Source: an uncultured Bacteroidales bacterium (GTDB lineage: Bacteria; Bacteroidota; Bacteroidia; Bacteroidales; Bacteroidaceae). Taken from it: 7,009 nt of DNA. The notes under the pieces are model-generated. The model saw only the letters and a list, made by a program, of their open reading frames with translations. It made no database searches and was not told the DNA's origin. Shown here in pieces: positions 1 to 5,983 of this stretch (positions are counted from its first letter, which is position 1; each line of letters begins with the position of its first letter). The DNA is taken from positions 1-7,009 of the forward strand of contig CADCOX010000151.1 of assembly GCA_902803195.1 (NCBI GenBank), in the 5' to 3' direction. The translations under genes were made by a program, and so were the position numbers.

Positions 1-127
1 GATGGTCGGGATCCTCAAAGACGCGTGGCTCTCCGTCGGGCAAGTGTTCCCACAGCGGGAGGTAAGGGTTCTGGGCCGTGGCTGTCATCGCGGCAGCCAT
101 CAGCAGTAGAGAGAGTAGTTTTTTCAT
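1..127 (-). CDS. GH43-like glycoside hydrolase, N-terminal fragment (3' end outside window)
   Basis: Only the first 42 codons are present, starting at the ATG at 127-125 and running off the left edge. Residues 1-18 form a clear signal peptide: MKK, a Leu/Ala-rich core and a cleavage site after Ala-Thr-Ala before Gln19, so the product is exported. The mature start reads NPYLPLWEHLPDGEPRVFED, followed by Pro-Asp. This matches the beginning of a set of Bacteroidota proteins annotated as family 43 glycosyl hydrolases (five-bladed beta-propellers, usually alpha-L-arabinofuranosidases or beta-xylosidases), recognised from memory. The Gly-Glu-Pro-x-Val-Phe segment (residues 32-37) is the first propeller strand, where GH43 enzymes carry their catalytic base; I cannot assign that residue securely from this fragment. 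The start lies 28 bp after the GH98 stop, so co-transcription is likely. The upstream sequence is A/T-rich with no Shine-Dalgarno match, as is common in Bacteroidota. Export and operon membership are firm; the exact family and substrate are less so. Confidence 0.72.
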   Translation of the reverse strand, partial: MKKLLSLLLMAAAMTATAQNPYLPLWEHLPDGEPRVFEDPDH

Positions 128-155
128 GTGGATTCTATTATTTAGGATTCAATAT

Positions 156-3100
156 CTATCGGACGATGATCTTGCGTGCGGTGCCATCGGCGAGACGCAC
201 GATGTTCACGCCCCTGCGGAGGGTAGGCTGCCGGACACCTTGAAGGTTGAAAATGGCAGGCTGCTGGCTCGTGCCGTCGCGCGTAGCCATGACTCCCGTC
301 GGGTCGGGGACGCTATTCAGCTGGCACTTGAGTAGCAGGAACTCGTCGAAACCGCCAACAGCGTCGAGGTTCTGGAACGAGATGACATAGTTGGCGGCCA
401 CGGCGACGTCGAACTCCAACGTCTGTTCGGCGGCCGAACTGACCGCGGCCGAAGTGTTGCCATTGACATTGGGCGCTGCCTTCAACGTCGCGACCTGAGC
501 GATGGCCTCGCCGCTTCCGTTCAGTATGCGGACGCTATAGCTTGGGGCCTGCTTCCAAGCGGCCATCGCAAAGGTCAGACGGTAGCGGCCAGCCGACAAG
601 TGGAGTGGACGCGACGCCTGACGCCCGTATTCGCAACTTACCTCACGCCAATAGAGCGCCTTGCCCTGATAGCCTTTGAACCCGACGAAGGTGCGAGCTC
701 CTTGGCTGAAATTGCCAGGGTACTCGTGTACGGTGTTCGACTCCTGAACGCAGCGCCATCCCGCTGGAATGGTACCGCTGAGGACATCGGTGAAGTCGAG
801 GGCATAGACGATGGTCGTATCCGAGAACACGGGCTGAAGCGTTACGTTGTCATCGGGCATGGTGAAGGTGCCGTCCTTCGCCACCGTGATGCCTCCGTGG
901 ATGACGTTCCAAGCGGTCAAGGCATAGCCTGCCTCGGGTAGGACGGTAAGTGCAACGGTCTGACCCTCGGCAGCTTCGGCCACGTCTGAGAGGACGCGGC
1001 CATGCTCGGCATCCCGCAGGGTGACACGGAATCGCTCGACCTCGGTGTCGGTTGGCTGATAGACGACCTGATCGATGTAGAAGGGAGCGCCGCTCATATT
1101 GGTAATGATGAGGTTGTTCGCGCCTTCGTTCAAGACGGCGTCGACAGCGGCTTTGCGCCACTCGTTGGTAGCCGTCTGCTCCAGCATGAGCGTGCTACGC
1201 GTGCCGTTCACGCTGACCGACACGCGTGCGCTGCGTGTAGGAGCCGTATAGCGCACTATAATTTGATAAGCGCCTGCACGCGCGTGCGTCAGCACATGAC
1301 GGAGAGCGCCCGAAGTGCTAGTGCCCATGTCCATGAATCCATTGCCAGCGTGGCCACGCACACTGGGGTAAGCATTGTAGGGGTCGAGGACACAACTCTT
1401 GATGTTCTTGTAGTCCATATCCTCGGCTTCCACGATGATGGGACCTTTGTATTCAACAGGCTGCTTCGGCAGTTCCAATGCGGTGGTGCTGACGGTATCG
1501 ATGCGTAGGTCGGAGGCACTACCAGCGCAGTGAATGGAGACGTCCACAGGTCCATTGTGGCGAACGTTCAAGGTGTAGAGCCCCATCTCTGCATTCCATT
1601 CCTCAGCGGCACTCACCGTAGCGGCAGCACGTTTCTTCAGGTTGTAGGAAGGACGGGCGGTGGCACCCTTCACGCTGATGATGTCCGTCTGCATGGTCGT
1701 GGTGTCAGTGCGGTAGTTGTTCAAGTAGAGGTCAATGCGGTCGGCCAGCTCATGAACGATGCCCGACGAGAGCTTGCCGTAGGTCAGCAGAAGCGAGTCG
1801 CAGCTATTGTAGAGCAGCGGGATGCGCGCCGAAGCCGTCTTGCGCGTGTTGAGGTAGGTGTTGGGCGTGTAGGTGACGAGTTGATTGTGGAAACGATTGA
1901 CGTAGAGGTCGCCGGTGCTCACTTCCTCATACAACTTGTTGAACTCGTCGACCTTCTTCTTCTGAGTTGTCCAACGCGAGGCGTAGGCAGTTTTATTGAC
2001 CTGCACGGGAATGCTCTTGGCGAGGTCGTCGTAGAGGCCGTTCACGATGGGGATGGCGCCGTAGCGACCCGTGCTCTTGAAGTAGCAGTAGTTGTCCATC
2101 CACTGCCCGTAACCTCGGTTGAAGGGGTCTGTCTGCTTATACAAACCGTCGTAGAGGCTGCCCCAGGCAGCGTACTTATCCTCGTCGTTGCCCGTAGTGA
2201 CGTTGTTGACAATCACGAGTTTGGTCTTGTCGATTACTTGCTCGCGAGAGGGGATGTACATAGTGCCATCCACTATCTTCTGGAACATATCTAGCCATGC
2301 GCTCTTGAACCCCGGGAAGACACCCCAGTTACGACGCGTGTAGCCCGAGACTGTGGTGTTCTGCAGGTTCTCAAAGTCCTCTGTCCAGATAAGCTCAGGG
2401 CCATCCCACACGGAACCGCCGTTAACACACGTCTGCTCCATGACGGTACCGATGCCTGCGGCGATGGGGTATTTCCTGTTGTGCCCCTCGCCCAGGATGC
2501 TGCTGAGGGCGCCGTTCCATCCGCAGTTGTCATAACGGACGCCGTAGCTCTTGGCTAAGCCTGCGATGAAAGGGCCATAGGTGACGCTCTCGTTGTTGTA
2601 GAAACACGATGAGGTCGTGTACTTGTAGAGCCAGAGCATCGCCTCGGGATATTCACGGCATGCCTTCAGCAAGTCGGCATTGCGCTTCATCATGCCCAGC
2701 GGGTTGAGCGGGTGGCTCCAGATGTTACCGCAGAAAGAGACGGTCAGGAAACCGCCGTACTCATGGGCCATACGCACTAACTTGGCGAAGAGGGCTATAC
2801 GATTCACCTGACTGCTGGAACTGAGATCGCCGGCCTCGTCGAAGCCCCAGAACTGCTCGGCGTAGTTCCAACCGAGGAAGTTGGGATAACGGCGATAGAA
2901 GTACTCGAAGGTCTCGAGGTCATCGTCCTGGATATGGGTGTGACCGCCGCTGGCAGGCTGGCAGGTGAACCAGAGGCCATTCTTCTGGCAGATGGTGGCC
3001 CATGACTTATAGGTACGGATGGCATTCTGCGGCATCTTGTAGACATTCCGCTCCTTGTCGTACTGACAGGAAAGCGACAAGTTCATGATGACGTAGGGAC

Positions 3101-3305
3101 GGACATTAGCAGGGATGAGATCTATTATCTTCTGTGGGTCTGCTTTATTCCAAACGTCAATGTGAACGAGCCAAGCAGGATGGCGCGAGTCGATGGGACG
3201 ACGTTGCTGTGCATCAGCTGAACCGACTAAAGCGAAACAGCACAGGGTGACAAATAGAATTTTACGGAGTGTATTCTTATCGTAGGATAGTAGAGTGGAT
3301 ATCAT
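156..3305 (-). CDS. GH98 family endo-acting glycoside hydrolase with CBM-like modules, exported
   Basis: Predicted 1049-aa exported endo-glycosidase. GH98 enzymes are inverting endo-hydrolases; known members cut blood-group glycans (endo-beta-1,4-galactosidase) or complex xylan. Residues 1-33 are a signal peptide (Lys/Arg n-region, hydrophobic core ILFVTLCCFALVG, cleavage after Ala-Asp-Ala); there is no lipobox. The catalytic domain covers about 40-400, beginning RRPIDSRHPAWLVHIDVWN, with GWNYAEQFWG at 146-154. By analogy with pneumococcal GH98, Glu150 is the likely general acid, and Asp259 (in VRYDNCGW) and Glu290 (in VMEQ) are candidate base residues; these assignments are inferred. A GH98 C-terminal beta-domain likely spans 400-615. 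Residues 622-750 resemble a CBM6/CBM35 module (VEAEDMDY start, YIDQVVY end). Residues 757-827 resemble a bacterial Ig-like/InlB-B-type repeat, 832-993 an unassigned beta-sandwich, and 1005-1049 a sorting-type tail. The start at 3305 was chosen because it directly precedes the signal peptide; the in-frame reading further upstream is hexamer repeat and overlaps GH95. Stop is TAG at 158-156. Confidence 0.85.
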   Translation of the reverse strand: MISTLLSYDKNTLRKILFVTLCCFALVGSADAQQRRPIDSRHPAWLVHIDVWNKADPQKIIDLIPANVRPYVIMNLSLSCQYDKERNVYKMPQNAIRTYKSWATICQKNGLWFTCQPASGGHTHIQDDDLETFEYFYRRYPNFLGWNYAEQFWGFDEAGDLSSSSQVNRIALFAKLVRMAHEYGGFLTVSFCGNIWSHPLNPLGMMKRNADLLKACREYPEAMLWLYKYTTSSCFYNNESVTYGPFIAGLAKSYGVRYDNCGWNGALSSILGEGHNRKYPIAAGIGTVMEQTCVNGGSVWDGPELIWTEDFENLQNTTVSGYTRRNWGVFPGFKSAWLDMFQKIVDGTMYIPSREQVIDKTKLVIVNNVTTGNDEDKYAAWGSLYDGLYKQTDPFNRGYGQWMDNYCYFKSTGRYGAIPIVNGLYDDLAKSIPVQVNKTAYASRWTTQKKKVDEFNKLYEEVSTGDLYVNRFHNQLVTYTPNTYLNTRKTASARIPLLYNSCDSLLLTYGKLSSGIVHELADRIDLYLNNYRTDTTTMQTDIISVKGATARPSYNLKKRAAATVSAAEEWNAEMGLYTLNVRHNGPVDVSIHCAGSASDLRIDTVSTTALELPKQPVEYKGPIIVEAEDMDYKNIKSCVLDPYNAYPSVRGHAGNGFMDMGTSTSGALRHVLTHARAGAYQIIVRYTAPTRSARVSVSVNGTRSTLMLEQTATNEWRKAAVDAVLNEGANNLIITNMSGAPFYIDQVVYQPTDTEVERFRVTLRDAEHGRVLSDVAEAAEGQTVALTVLPEAGYALTAWNVIHGGITVAKDGTFTMPDDNVTLQPVFSDTTIVYALDFTDVLSGTIPAGWRCVQESNTVHEYPGNFSQGARTFVGFKGYQGKALYWREVSCEYGRQASRPLHLSAGRYRLTFAMAAWKQAPSYSVRILNGSGEAIAQVATLKAAPNVNGNTSAAVSSAAEQTLEFDVAVAANYVISFQNLDAVGGFDEFLLLKCQLNSVPDPTGVMATRDGTSQQPAIFNLQGVRQPTLRRGVNIVRLADGTARKIIVR

Positions 3306-3330
3306 TTTCGTTTTCGTTAACGTTTTCGTT

Positions 3331-3359
3331 CTTGAATTATCAAGCGTCCCTTTGGGGCG
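3331..3359. other. Two small inverted repeats inside the GH95-GH98 gap
   Basis: CTTGAATTATCAAG at 3331-3344 is an inverted repeat with 5-bp arms (CTTGA/TCAAG) around a 4-base AT loop. Directly next to it, 3345-3359 pairs CGTCCC with GGGGCG across TTT; it includes one G-T pair on the plus strand, which becomes a C-A mismatch in the minus-strand transcript. These form the non-repeat insert separating the hexamer arrays. No T-run follows on the transcript side, so an intrinsic terminator is not supported. The first could be a dyad-type protein-binding site; both are short enough to be chance. Confidence 0.4.
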
Positions 3360-3365
3360 AGCACC

Positions 3366-3443
3366 CGTTAAAAAAGATTTCGTTTTCGTTAACGTTATCG
3401 TTTTCGTTAAAAAAGTTCCCGTTAACGTTAACGTTATCGTTAA
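3366..3443. repeat. 39-bp tandem direct repeat, two copies (higher-order unit of the hexamer array)
   Basis: Copy 1 is 3366-3404 and copy 2 is 3405-3443. Each consists of a 15-bp A-tract spacer starting CGTTAAAAAAG followed by four hexamers. The 11-bp spacer starts are identical. Comparing base by base, 32 of 39 positions match: three mismatches lie in the spacer tail, and the other four are TT/AA changes in the first and fourth hexamers. The middle two hexamers (CGTTAA, CGTTAT) are identical in both copies. The array at 3309-3330 shows a similar order (CGTTTT, CGTTAA, CGTTTT, CGTT) without the spacer. This suggests segmental duplication of a whole unit, not only slippage of single hexamers. 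Confidence 0.8.
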
Positions 3444-3450
3444 CATTCCC

Positions 3451-5877
3451 TTATCTCGCCATGAGGGTAACAGCCTTGCCAGCTCGCACAGGCAACTCAT
3501 ATTCGCTGATGCCCATCTCGTTGTAGTGTTTGACGAGCGTGCCCTTATCTAAGGAGACGCTGGTGCGCAGGAGCAGGGTACCGCTGTGCTTAGGTATGAT
3601 GGTGGCCGTTGCGAGCCGACCACCCTGCCACGTAATGTCCACGGTGTAGCCTCCACGAGCATGCAACCCACGAATGCGGCCTTGCGGCCAAGCATCGGGC
3701 AGGGCGGGCAACAGATGGAGTGCACCGTCATGGCTCTGCAGGAGCATCTCGGCGATTCCTGCCGTGACGCCGAAGTTTCCATCAATCTGGAAAGGCGGGT
3801 GAGCATCGAAAAGGTTGGGGTAGGTGCGACCGTCGGGGTACTCGCGTACGTGGCGGTCATCGGGCAGCAGACGAAGCATATTGGAGATAATCTTGTAGGC
3901 ATGATTGCCATCGAACATACGCGCCCAGAAGCAGGTCTTCCAGCCAAGGCTCCAGCCCGTGGCCTGATCGCCACGCTGCTCCAGTGTCACTCGGGCGGCG
4001 CGCCAGAGGTCGGGCGTGGTGAAGGGAGAAATCTGTGCGGAGGGATAGAGACCATAGAGGTGCGAGAGGTGACGATGCTGATCATGCGGATCGTCGAGAT
4101 CCTCACGCCACTCTTGCAGTTGTCCGTACTGCCCGACGCGCATAGGTGGTAATTTGGCTATGGCCGTGCGCAACTGCTGCTGCCAATCTGGATCGATGTT
4201 CAGAACCTCGGCAGCGCGCAACGCTTGCGTGAGGGCGTCGTTGACAATCTGGTTGTCCATCGTACAAGCAGCACAGATGGGCGTCTGACGGCCACGGCCA
4301 CCATGTTCAGGCGACACGCTGGGAACCACCAACAACTCGCCATCGCGCTCCACCATATAATCAAGGTAGAACTGTGCCGCGCCGCGCAACACAGGTTCAT
4401 AACGGCGCAGGAAATCGGTGTCAAGCGTGTAGAGGTAGTGCTCCCAAAGGTGCGTTGTCAACCAAGCACCGCCGTTGGGGAACATGCCCCAGAAAGCGCC
4501 ATCAACAGGACCAGCGATGCGCCAAAGGTCCGTATTATGATGGGCGACCCAACCACGACAGCCATACATCGTACGTGCCGTCTCAGCACCCGTCACACTC
4601 AGGTCGCGAATCAAGTCGAACAGCGGCTCGGCCGTCTCTGTAAGACCACAGACCTCGGCAGGCCAATAGTTCATCTCGGTGTTGATATTGATGGTGTATT
4701 TGGAATCCCAGAGTTCGTTGGTTTTGTCGTTCCAGATGCCTTGTAGATTGGCGGGCTGACCGCCAGGTTGTGATGAACTGATGAGTAGGTAGCGCCCGAA
4801 GTTGAACATCAACGCAACAAGCCCCAGGTCCCGGCTACCCTCGTCATAGAAACGGGCGAGGCGGTTGGAAGTCGTGAGCGGTGTCCCCGTTGCAAGCGTG
4901 CCCAACTGCAAGCTCACGCGCTCATACTGCTGTTGATAACGCTTCAAATGGCGCTTCAACAGAGCACCAAAGTTGCGCTTCGTTGCAGCCTCAAGAAAAC
5001 GACGATTGCGCGCATCGGCATCGCCGCTGACATCTTTGTAATTGACGAAATTGGTGGCAGCAGCCAGATAGATGGTGGCCTCTGTACCACCTTCGATAGA
5101 GAGCGAATCGGATACGGCAGTCACACGGCCATCGGTCTGCACGACGATGCTGCACTTAGCAGTCAGGGAGGCAGGAATGCCCTCATGGCCGACGCCCTGA
5201 ATGCTGGTCGTGAGGAGGCCACGTCCACGAGCATCGGTGGAGGCAACGCTGTTGGTGGTCAGCAACGGACACGAGTGGCGTAGCGTGAAGGCGAGAGCAC
5301 CACGGCGGTTGGCCTTGACGTGGACGATGAGCACGCTGTCAGCTAGTGAGGCGAAAGCCGTGCGCGTGTACTGCACTTGGTTGTGAATATAGGTGGTAGT
5401 GGCTACAGCTTGACGGAGATCTAAGCTGCGTTCATAACTTGTCGGCGCACGATGACCGAAATTCATCTTGAGCGAGCCCAACGTAAGATATTTCATGCCA
5501 TGAGGGCCAGGGATGAACTCGCGGTCAATGATGGCGGCGGCCTCGCGGTCCTTGCCCTCGAAGATCAAGCGCCGCACCTCGTCGAGATGTTGAAGAGAGG
5601 TCTTGCTGTTGTTGTTGTGTGGTCCGCCACTGAAGAATGTCTCTTCGTTCAACTGAATCTCTGCGACATCTGTGCCGCCATAAACCATTGCGCCCAAGCG
5701 ACTGTTGCCCAACGGCAACGCTTCATGCCACACTCGGGCTGGTGCATCATACCACAAGCGTTCGCTATCGTTCGCATACTTCTGACGTCCGCTATCGCTC
5801 CCAGCCATTGCGGGGAAGACTGCCAACAATTGGCACACAGCCACAAGGCATACCAAATGAAAACTTCTATTGTTCAT
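3451..5877 (-). CDS. GH95 alpha-L-fucosidase / alpha-L-galactosidase, exported
   Basis: Full-length 808-aa GH95 enzyme that removes terminal alpha-linked L-fucose or L-galactose with inversion, probably in the periplasm or at the cell surface. Residues 1-25 are a signal peptide (NNR start, hydrophobic core, cleavage after Ala-Met-Ala); there is no lipobox. An N-terminal beta-sandwich begins near 41 with LWYDAPARVWHEALPLGNSR and contains EIQLNEETFFSGGP, a GH95 hallmark. The (alpha/alpha)6 catalytic domain follows: NLQGIWND at 377-384, YTININTEMNYWPAE at 394-408, VAHHNTDLW at 444-452, VPSVSPEH at 518-525 and PPFQIDGNFG at 694-703. Aligned by motif to B. bifidum AfcA, Asn397 and Asn399 match its Asn421/Asn423, Glu524 the general acid Glu566, and Asp699 its Asp766. 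All are intact, so the enzyme should be active. Thr395 sits where AfcA has His419, suggesting L-galactose tolerance. A C-terminal beta-domain covers roughly 715-808. Start ATG at 5877-5875 directly precedes the signal peptide; stop is TAA at 3453-3451. Confidence 0.93.
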   Translation of the reverse strand: MNNRSFHLVCLVAVCQLLAVFPAMAGSDSGRQKYANDSERLWYDAPARVWHEALPLGNSRLGAMVYGGTDVAEIQLNEETFFSGGPHNNNSKTSLQHLDEVRRLIFEGKDREAAAIIDREFIPGPHGMKYLTLGSLKMNFGHRAPTSYERSLDLRQAVATTTYIHNQVQYTRTAFASLADSVLIVHVKANRRGALAFTLRHSCPLLTTNSVASTDARGRGLLTTSIQGVGHEGIPASLTAKCSIVVQTDGRVTAVSDSLSIEGGTEATIYLAAATNFVNYKDVSGDADARNRRFLEAATKRNFGALLKRHLKRYQQQYERVSLQLGTLATGTPLTTSNRLARFYDEGSRDLGLVALMFNFGRYLLISSSQPGGQPANLQGIWNDKTNELWDSKYTININTEMNYWPAEVCGLTETAEPLFDLIRDLSVTGAETARTMYGCRGWVAHHNTDLWRIAGPVDGAFWGMFPNGGAWLTTHLWEHYLYTLDTDFLRRYEPVLRGAAQFYLDYMVERDGELLVVPSVSPEHGGRGRQTPICAACTMDNQIVNDALTQALRAAEVLNIDPDWQQQLRTAIAKLPPMRVGQYGQLQEWREDLDDPHDQHRHLSHLYGLYPSAQISPFTTPDLWRAARVTLEQRGDQATGWSLGWKTCFWARMFDGNHAYKIISNMLRLLPDDRHVREYPDGRTYPNLFDAHPPFQIDGNFGVTAGIAEMLLQSHDGALHLLPALPDAWPQGRIRGLHARGGYTVDITWQGGRLATATIIPKHSGTLLLRTSVSLDKGTLVKHYNEMGISEYELPVRAGKAVTLMAR

Positions 5878-5983
5878 CGTCCTTTATCATTATTCAATTG
5901 TCCATTATCCAAAATCCATTGCCTATTATCCCGTCCGCTCGGCCTTGCCGCTTCTTCGAGCGCAAGCGAGTCTGAAGAACTTC
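5878..5983. other. 106-bp intergenic gap between GH43 and GH95, with stem-loops and AT-rich microrepeats
   Basis: There is no gene here. The GH95-proximal half (5881-5930) is built from variants of CCATTATCC / CCATTGCC / CTATTATCC around a CAATTG palindrome (5895-5900), a style of degenerate intergenic tract I associate with Bacteroidales. The GH43-proximal half is GC-richer and holds two hairpins: 5940-5950 (CGGC/GCCG, 3-base loop) and 5952-5979 (TTCTTC/GAAGAA). I saw no good match to the Bacteroidota -7 element TAnnTTTG at a sensible distance from GH95; the nearest is GGATTTTG. GH95 is therefore probably transcribed with GH43. The AAAGGA just upstream of the GH95 ATG is too close to be a convincing Shine-Dalgarno site. 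Confidence 0.6.
5952..5979 (-). other. Stem-loop just downstream of the GH43 stop codon
   Basis: TTCTTC (5952-5957) and GAAGAA (5974-5979) form a perfect 6-bp stem around a 16-base loop that itself contains CGC-AA-GCG (5961-5968). On the transcript the stem begins four bases after the GH43 TGA. No U-run follows, so it is not a typical intrinsic terminator. It could protect or process the 3' end of the GH43 message, partly uncouple GH43 from GH95, or be a dispersed REP-like element. Confidence 0.4.

Larger units (their letters stand above)
3305..3443. repeat. CG-anchored hexamer repeat region between GH95 and GH98
   Basis: On the plus strand, hexamers CGTTTT, CGTTAA and CGTTAT recur in phase. 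CG dinucleotides fall at 3309, 3315, 3321 and 3327; then 3366; then every 6 bp at 3381, 3387, 3393, 3399 and 3405; then 3420, 3426, 3432 and 3438. The two 15-bp steps (3366 to 3381, 3405 to 3420) hold A-tract spacers. A non-repeat insert at 3331-3363 separates the first array from the rest. The region occupies almost all of the noncoding gap between the GH95 stop and the GH98 start, and the first array touches the GH98 ATG. In one minus-strand frame it has no stop and would encode a Thr/Leu/Lys-rich low-complexity peptide, which is why the GH98 frame appears open further upstream. Possible roles are a leader, a regulator-binding array or a neutral microsatellite; the sequence does not decide. 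Confidence 0.85.

Noticed and set aside
1530..2294. 254-codon plus-strand open frame antisense to GH98
   Set aside because: It lies wholly inside the GH98 coding sequence, its product resembles no family I recognise, and the GC-rich third positions of the real gene readily create such antisense frames.
3220..3305. Lipoprotein signal on GH98
   Set aside because: The Cys-Cys pair in the hydrophobic core lacks lipobox context, and a standard Ala-Asp-Ala cleavage site follows it.
3305..3443. CRISPR array
   Set aside because: Periodic, but the unit is 6 bp with no 25-40 bp repeats separated by unique spacers, and no cas gene is present.
3306..3450. Promoter for GH98
   Set aside because: I found no TAnnTTTG -7 element with a TTG near -33 on the minus strand in this gap; a weak or regulated promoter cannot be excluded.
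3586..4746. Plus-strand open frames of 188 and 173 codons antisense to GH95
   Set aside because: Both lie inside a GH95 gene whose motifs are continuous across the same bases; no signal, motif or independent start context supports them.
156..5877. Frameshift or pseudogene in GH95 or GH98
   Set aside because: Both read continuously at full family length with catalytic motifs intact and no premature stops.
5940..5983. Intrinsic terminator after GH43
   Set aside because: Hairpins are present but no T-run follows on the transcript strand.
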